A stretch of 18,946 nucleotides of DNA from UBA3818 sp051881895 (lineage in GTDB: Bacteria; Bacillota; Clostridia; Oscillospirales; Ruminococcaceae), in NCBI GenBank assembly GCA_051881895.1, contig JBJEQT010000044.1:1-18946 (forward strand), written 5' to 3'. A program made the translations under genes and the position numbers. Shown one piece after another: positions 15,634-18,946 of the stretch (position 1 is the stretch's first letter; each line of letters begins with the position of its first letter). Below the pieces are notes generated by a model. The model saw only the letters and a list, made by a program, of their open reading frames with translations, made no database searches and was not told where the DNA came from.

Positions 15634-15691
15634 GCCTTTTGGGGCATTGTCTGGAACAGCTACAAGGACTCTGTTTTTGCAGCCGACCGGT

Positions 15692-16537
15692 TTATTTCAA
15701 AAATGCTTTGATCTGTTCCAAAGCCTGTAAAGCCACATTTCTTCCGCAGCAATACACCTGCTGCATCCGTTCCGGGCGGTGTTCAATCCGGCCGATGGGA
15801 AGCGGATGCGGCGGACGAAGGACCATAACGGTTCCCGCACGTTCCTTTTCCTTAATGTACGCCAGCGTTTCATTGTATTTTTCGTGTCGGTGTTTCATCG
15901 CTTCAACCGTTTTGGGATATTGTCGAAGTCCCATTCGAATCAGCGGCATCGCACGGTTTTTCTTTTTGCAATAGCCTTCCGGCTGCGTCAGAATAACCAA
16001 GTTTTTGTCGTAGCCAATTTTTTCAAAATATCGCAGCGGGATAGAATCCACAATGCCGCCATCGAGCATTCTGTGCCCTTCCACTTCGACCGTTTTGGAA
16101 ACAAGAGGCATGGAAGCCGAGGCGCGGAACCATTCAAAACACTCGTCATCCGCTTCGTTGCACTGATGGTAAACCGCTTCACCAGTTTCTATGTCCGTAC
16201 AGACAACATAAAATACCATGGGATTCTGCCGGAATGTTTCAGCGTCGAACAGATCCAGCGTTTTGGGGAGCGTATGATAACAAAAATCCGCGCCAAACAA
16301 ATCTCCGGTTTTCATCAACGAGCGAAAACTGCAGTATCTTGGGTCCCTGGCATATTTCATATTATAGCGGATCGCCCGCCCGGGCTGTTGGGATTTATAG
16401 TTGCACCCAAATGCCGCGCCGGCGGATACACCAATCGCTCCGTCAAAATCGATCTGATGTTCCATCAATACGTCTATCGCGCCGGCGGAAAATAAGCCTC
16501 GCATACCGCCGCCCTCTAAAATCAGTCCTGTTTTCAT
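15692..16537 (-). CDS. Patatin-like phospholipase (RssA/YjjU-type)
   Basis: A predicted serine lipid acyl hydrolase. The oxyanion-hole motif GGGMRG is at residues 9-14, the nucleophile elbow GVSAG at 36-40 (Ser38), and the catalytic Asp in the DGG motif at 159-161, forming the Ser-Asp dyad of patatins. The 281-residue length and the LPLRYFEKIG-like and MPLIRMGLRQYP segments after DGG fit the bacterial YjjU-type group. No signal peptide is visible, so it is probably cytoplasmic or membrane-associated. The ATG has a GAGAGG ribosome binding site. The gene has its own promoter and no clear terminator before the DUF362 gene, so read-through is possible. Substrate unknown. Confidence 0.92.
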   Translation of the reverse strand: MKTGLILEGGGMRGLFSAGAIDVLMEHQIDFDGAIGVSAGAAFGCNYKSQQPGRAIRYNMKYARDPRYCSFRSLMKTGDLFGADFCYHTLPKTLDLFDAETFRQNPMVFYVVCTDIETGEAVYHQCNEADDECFEWFRASASMPLVSKTVEVEGHRMLDGGIVDSIPLRYFEKIGYDKNLVILTQPEGYCKKKNRAMPLIRMGLRQYPKTVEAMKHRHEKYNETLAYIKEKERAGTVMVLRPPHPLPIGRIEHRPERMQQVYCCGRNVALQALEQIKAFLK

Positions 16538-16601
16538 TTCTTTTTCCTCTCGCCTGATTCAAGCATCTGAAATTCTATTTTTTAGTTTGAATGACACGAT
16601 C

Positions 16602-16631
16602 ATTATAGCACACAAACCGAAACACAGCCAA
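16602..16631 (-). promoter_or_regulatory. Promoter for the patatin-like gene
   Basis: On the minus strand a perfect TATAAT (16602-16607) with an upstream TGC extended element is preceded by TTGGCT (16626-16631) at 18 bp. It points toward the patatin gene with a leader of about 60 nt. Confidence 0.7.
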
Positions 16632-16658
16632 GGTAAAACCGGAAACAGGAAAAAAGGA

Positions 16659-16687
16659 TTGAGAAAACAGATTCGTTTTGATACAAT
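16659..16687 (+). promoter_or_regulatory. Promoter for the TrmH-family methyltransferase
   Basis: TTGAGA (16659-16664) and TACAAT (16682-16687) are separated by exactly 17 bp, a good sigma-A promoter. It is divergent from the patatin promoter; the two -35 boxes are about 27 nt apart. It lies 45 nt before the ATG at 16733. Confidence 0.75.
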
Positions 16688-16732
16688 GAAATTGGCTTTT
16701 AAAAAAGTGAAATGGCCGAAAGGAGCATCGGT

Positions 16733-17455
16733 ATGGAACTGAAAAAATATAAGCATGAAGCACCCTATTCCTATACCTTGGGGATGGCTCCCACCCTCGA
16801 ATTGATTCAGAACAAACCGGACATGATCGACAAGATTTATGTGCACCCAAATTATACGCCAAAAGACGAAGTCTATAATATCTTTGATGTCTGTAAAGGT
16901 GCTCATCTTTCCTACGAAGTCAATAAAAAGATATTTGACCGGCTTTCCATGAAAGAAAATGTCTTTGTTCTCGGCGCTTTTTTCAAATACGACGCTCCCG
17001 TTTTGTCAGACCGGCCACATATCGTACTGGTCAATCCCAGCAATTCAGGAAATTTGGGCACGATTATCCGCACCGGTTTGGGATTTGGATTCAAAGACCT
17101 TGTTATCATCCGTCCCGGCGTAGATCCTTATGACCCTAAAACCATCCGCTCTTCCATGGGGGCTTTGTTCCATATTCGTCTTTCCTTTTTTGATTCTTTT
17201 GAGGAGTACCGAAGGCAGTTTCCCACCCACGAAATCTATACTTTCATGCTCAAAGGAAAGCGGCTGTTAAGTGATATCGCCCAAAAACCCGACAAGCCCT
17301 TTTCTCTGGTTTTCGGCAACGAAGCCACTGGCCTGCCGGATTCTTTTCTGGATTATGGGGAAAGTATTTTTATCAAACACAGCAAAGAAATCGATTCTTT
17401 GAATCTTTCCATCGCCTTCGGCATCGCGGCAAATGCTTTTTCCATCGACGAATAG
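16733..17455 (+). CDS. TrmH/SpoU-family RNA 2'-O-methyltransferase
   Basis: A 240-residue SPOUT-class RNA methyltransferase that uses SAM to 2'-O-methylate a ribose in tRNA or rRNA. The three family motifs are present: NPSNSGNLGTIIRT near residue 102 (motif 1), VFGNEATGLP near 193 (motif 2) and SLNLSIAFGIAANAF near 222 (motif 3). An N-terminal region with YTLGMAPTLELI precedes the catalytic fold. I chose the ATG at 16733, with AAAGGAG about 7 nt upstream, over an in-frame start at 16712. It is the only plus-strand gene in the window and lies between spoIIIAB and the rest of spoIIIA. It has its own promoter and terminator. The target nucleotide is not predictable here. Confidence 0.92.
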   Translation: MELKKYKHEAPYSYTLGMAPTLELIQNKPDMIDKIYVHPNYTPKDEVYNIFDVCKGAHLSYEVNKKIFDRLSMKENVFVLGAFFKYDAPVLSDRPHIVLVNPSNSGNLGTIIRTGLGFGFKDLVIIRPGVDPYDPKTIRSSMGALFHIRLSFFDSFEEYRRQFPTHEIYTFMLKGKRLLSDIAQKPDKPFSLVFGNEATGLPDSFLDYGESIFIKHSKEIDSLNLSIAFGIAANAFSIDE

Positions 17456-17469
17456 ACAACAATTGCACA

Positions 17470-17510
17470 CAAGACCCTCCGTCAAACAACAACGGCGGGC
17501 CTTGTTTTTT
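17470..17510 (+). terminator. Intrinsic terminator after the TrmH-family gene
   Basis: An imperfect 13-bp stem (17470-17482 with 17492-17504, two mismatches) is followed on the plus strand by six T. It lies 14 nt after the stop codon and 2 nt beyond the end of spoIIIAB, where it may also slow minus-strand transcription. Confidence 0.7.
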
Positions 17511-17512
17511 GT

Positions 17513-18019
17513 TTACCAAAGCAAAATGACCAGCAGCACGCCTCCCATCAACCCCAGAGAACGGTACAATTTTCCGCTTGTAGCATAGTGTTTCGATGCC
17601 GCATCCAACTGATTTTTCAGCCTGATTTGCAGCAAATGAAGCTGGTCAAGCTGCCCCTGCAATCCGGTGCTTCCCAAAACGTCACCGATATCCGACAGGA
17701 TCTGGCGCTCTTCTTCTGCCAAAACATCCAGCGCAGGATCCTTTAGGCTCTCCCGCCAGGCGGCGGGGAACGTCATGCCGCTTTGATGGAAAGAAAGGCA
17801 TACCGGAAGAAAGATAAGATCTTTCACCGTTTTCTTCTGTTCGATTTCCCGCAGGATCTCCGCCGGTTCTGCCATGGTAAAAGAAAGCTGCGATTTAAAC
17901 AGTTCTATCAGCGACATGGAACATTCCAGCAGGCGCACTCGGCGATATATCTGAAACGCCGCCCAATATCCTATTCCCGCGCAAGCCGTGGCTTCCAGAA
18001 AAAATCCAATCCATTTCAT
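17513..18019 (-). CDS. spoIIIAB: Stage III sporulation protein AB
   Basis: A 168-residue component of the SpoIIIA machinery in the mother-cell membrane. An N-terminal hydrophobic segment (about residues 4-22) is followed by a helical soluble domain. That domain has SLIELFKSQLSFTMAEPAEIL near residues 36-56. The characteristic C terminus KLYRSLGLMGGVLLVILLW forms the second membrane segment. The ATG at 18019 has GGGAGG about 10 nt upstream. It overlaps the extended 3' end of spoIIIAA by 125 nt, which is abnormal for this gene pair. No spoIIIAC follows; its stop is close to the convergent methyltransferase gene. Confidence 0.94.
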   Translation of the reverse strand: MKWIGFFLEATACAGIGYWAAFQIYRRVRLLECSMSLIELFKSQLSFTMAEPAEILREIEQKKTVKDLIFLPVCLSFHQSGMTFPAAWRESLKDPALDVLAEEERQILSDIGDVLGSTGLQGQLDQLHLLQIRLKNQLDAASKHYATSGKLYRSLGLMGGVLLVILLW

Positions 18020-18946
18020 CTTTTATTTTCCTCCCATCCAACCACTGTTTTATCGTCCCTACCCTCTCCTGCGTGTCTAAAACGGCAACAGCGCTGCACA
18101 TTCCCATTTGCAGCAGGCGTGCGATCGCGGGCTTTTGGCAAAGGTCCTCAAAGCTTCTGCCGTGGACAGAAGCCGCTATTATTACGCCGGACGCCATGGC
18201 AAAAGCAATGGGCAGGACCTCGCTTTCTCGTCCGATTTCATCGCAAAAAATCAAATGAGGCGACAAAGTTCTCACGGCTATGGAAATCCCTTCTTCCTTG
18301 GAGAAACCATTGAGCACATCGGTACAAAAGCCCACATCGTTTTGCGGGCATCCGCCGACGGAAGCGGCAATTTCTCCCCGTTCATCGATCAGGGCGATTT
18401 TGAGAATTTTTCCGCCATACCCACTTCCCAACTGACGTACCATATCCCGCAGAATCGTTGTTTTTCCGCTGGCAGGAGGACCGGCCAGAAGGATACCGCC
18501 CAGCCGGTCCCACCGGCGCAGAACTTCATCGGCGGCGCCCAAAACCTGATGTGACACCCGGATGTGAACGGAAGAAATTTCCCGTATGCCTGTCAGCACC
18601 CCTTCCTGATAAACGCCTGTCCCGCAAATACCTGCCCGGTGTCCGCCTTTCAATGTGACAAAACCGTATTGCAGTTCATTTTGGTGTGTGTGCACTGCAT
18701 AGCCGCAAATCGCCCGAAAACATTCCTCCAATGTTTCCCGCCCAATCGAAAGGGTATCCGATTGCGGAAAAGGCCGGACGGCGCCGGACTCCGATAAAAA
18801 AAGATTCTCTTCTCCAATTTGAAGAGATACAGGCTGACACAATCGAAGACGGACTTCTCGTATTTCTTTTTGAAGGCATGGGTCCAACGCATTTATCCCA
18901 TGGCAAACAGACTGCGGTAGCACAGATAAAATATTTTCCGAAAAGT
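17895..18946 (-). CDS. spoIIIAA: Stage III sporulation protein AA (ATPase), 5' end beyond the window
   Basis: SpoIIIAA is a secretion-type (GspE/VirB11-like) ATPase thought to power the SpoIIIA complex on the mother-cell side. Walker A is GPPASGKT at residues 148-155 counted from a GTG at 18923, and Walker B lies in LIFCDEIG. EVRLRLCQPVSL and GTGVYQEGVLTGIREISSV are typical family segments. The frame stays open to the window edge, with FSENILSVLPQ reading like the usual N terminus, so the true start probably lies outside. At the 3' end the family C terminus seems to be reached near GTIKQWLDG. About 40 further residues overlap spoIIIAB and read like out-of-frame sequence; a one-base shift would give a TAA just before spoIIIAB. 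Confidence 0.9.
   Translation of the reverse strand, partial: FSENILSVLPQSVCHGINALDPCLQKEIREVRLRLCQPVSLQIGEENLFLSESGAVRPFPQSDTLSIGRETLEECFRAICGYAVHTHQNELQYGFVTLKGGHRAGICGTGVYQEGVLTGIREISSVHIRVSHQVLGAADEVLRRWDRLGGILLAGPPASGKTTILRDMVRQLGSGYGGKILKIALIDERGEIAASVGGCPQNDVGFCTDVLNGFSKEEGISIAVRTLSPHLIFCDEIGRESEVLPIAFAMASGVIIAASVHGRSFEDLCQKPAIARLLQMGMCSAVAVLDTQERVGTIKQWLDGRKIKDEMDWIFSGSHGLRGNRILGGVSDISPSAPAGMFHVADRTV

Noticed and set aside
15779..16495. 238-codon plus-strand open frame opposite the patatin gene
   Set aside because: The minus-strand frame carries all the patatin catalytic motifs; the plus-strand product is rich in F, R and H with no recognisable domain.
14399..17455. Mobile element carrying the three genes between spoIIIAB and spoIIIAC
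   Set aside because: I see no transposase, integrase, terminal inverted repeats or flanking direct repeats; the genes have separate promoters and mixed orientation.

Overview
This window looks like a chromosomal segment from an endospore-forming Clostridia lineage. The gene order recN, argR, nadK, tlyA, dxs, ispA, xseB, xseA, nusB, asp23 and spoIIIA is the arrangement I know from Oscillospirales/Ruminococcaceae-type genomes. Base composition looks balanced rather than AT-rich, although I did not compute it. Nearly all genes lie on the minus strand, so the biological reading direction runs from position 18946 down to 1.

Right part (about 17.5-18.9 kb): spoIIIAA, whose 5' end runs off the window, and spoIIIAB. 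These are the first two genes of the stage III sporulation operon. Middle part (about 14.4-17.5 kb): three genes with no evident sporulation role sit where spoIIIAC would normally follow spoIIIAB. They are a plus-strand TrmH/SpoU RNA methyltransferase, a patatin-like phospholipase and a DUF362/ferredoxin protein. The last has a MerR-type promoter with a 19-bp spacer and an operator dyad. Next part (about 10.7-14.2 kb): spoIIIAC, AD, AE, AF, AG and AH, tightly packed with 4-bp start/stop overlaps. spoIIIAE carries an in-frame amber codon in a conserved region.

Left part (about 0-10.5 kb): a housekeeping cluster. An Asp23/Gls24 gene lies between two intrinsic terminators and has its own promoter. 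Then follow nusB, a TsaD-family paralogue, xseA-xseB (exonuclease VII), ispA, a divergent PAP2-family membrane protein, dxs, tlyA, nadK, argR and recN. The start of one further gene, possibly a ThrE-type exporter, overlaps the end of recN. dxs and ispA make isoprenoid precursors, xseAB and recN act in DNA repair, and argR and nadK are metabolic.

I did not find a mobile element, CRISPR array, rRNA or tRNA. The most notable signals are three irregularities in the spoIIIA genes: the amber codon in spoIIIAE, the split of the operon by unrelated genes, and a probable frameshifted 3' end of spoIIIAA. The MerR-type operator in front of the DUF362 gene and the divergent TsaD paralogue are also worth attention. 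I see no clear sign of an entirely new multi-gene system.
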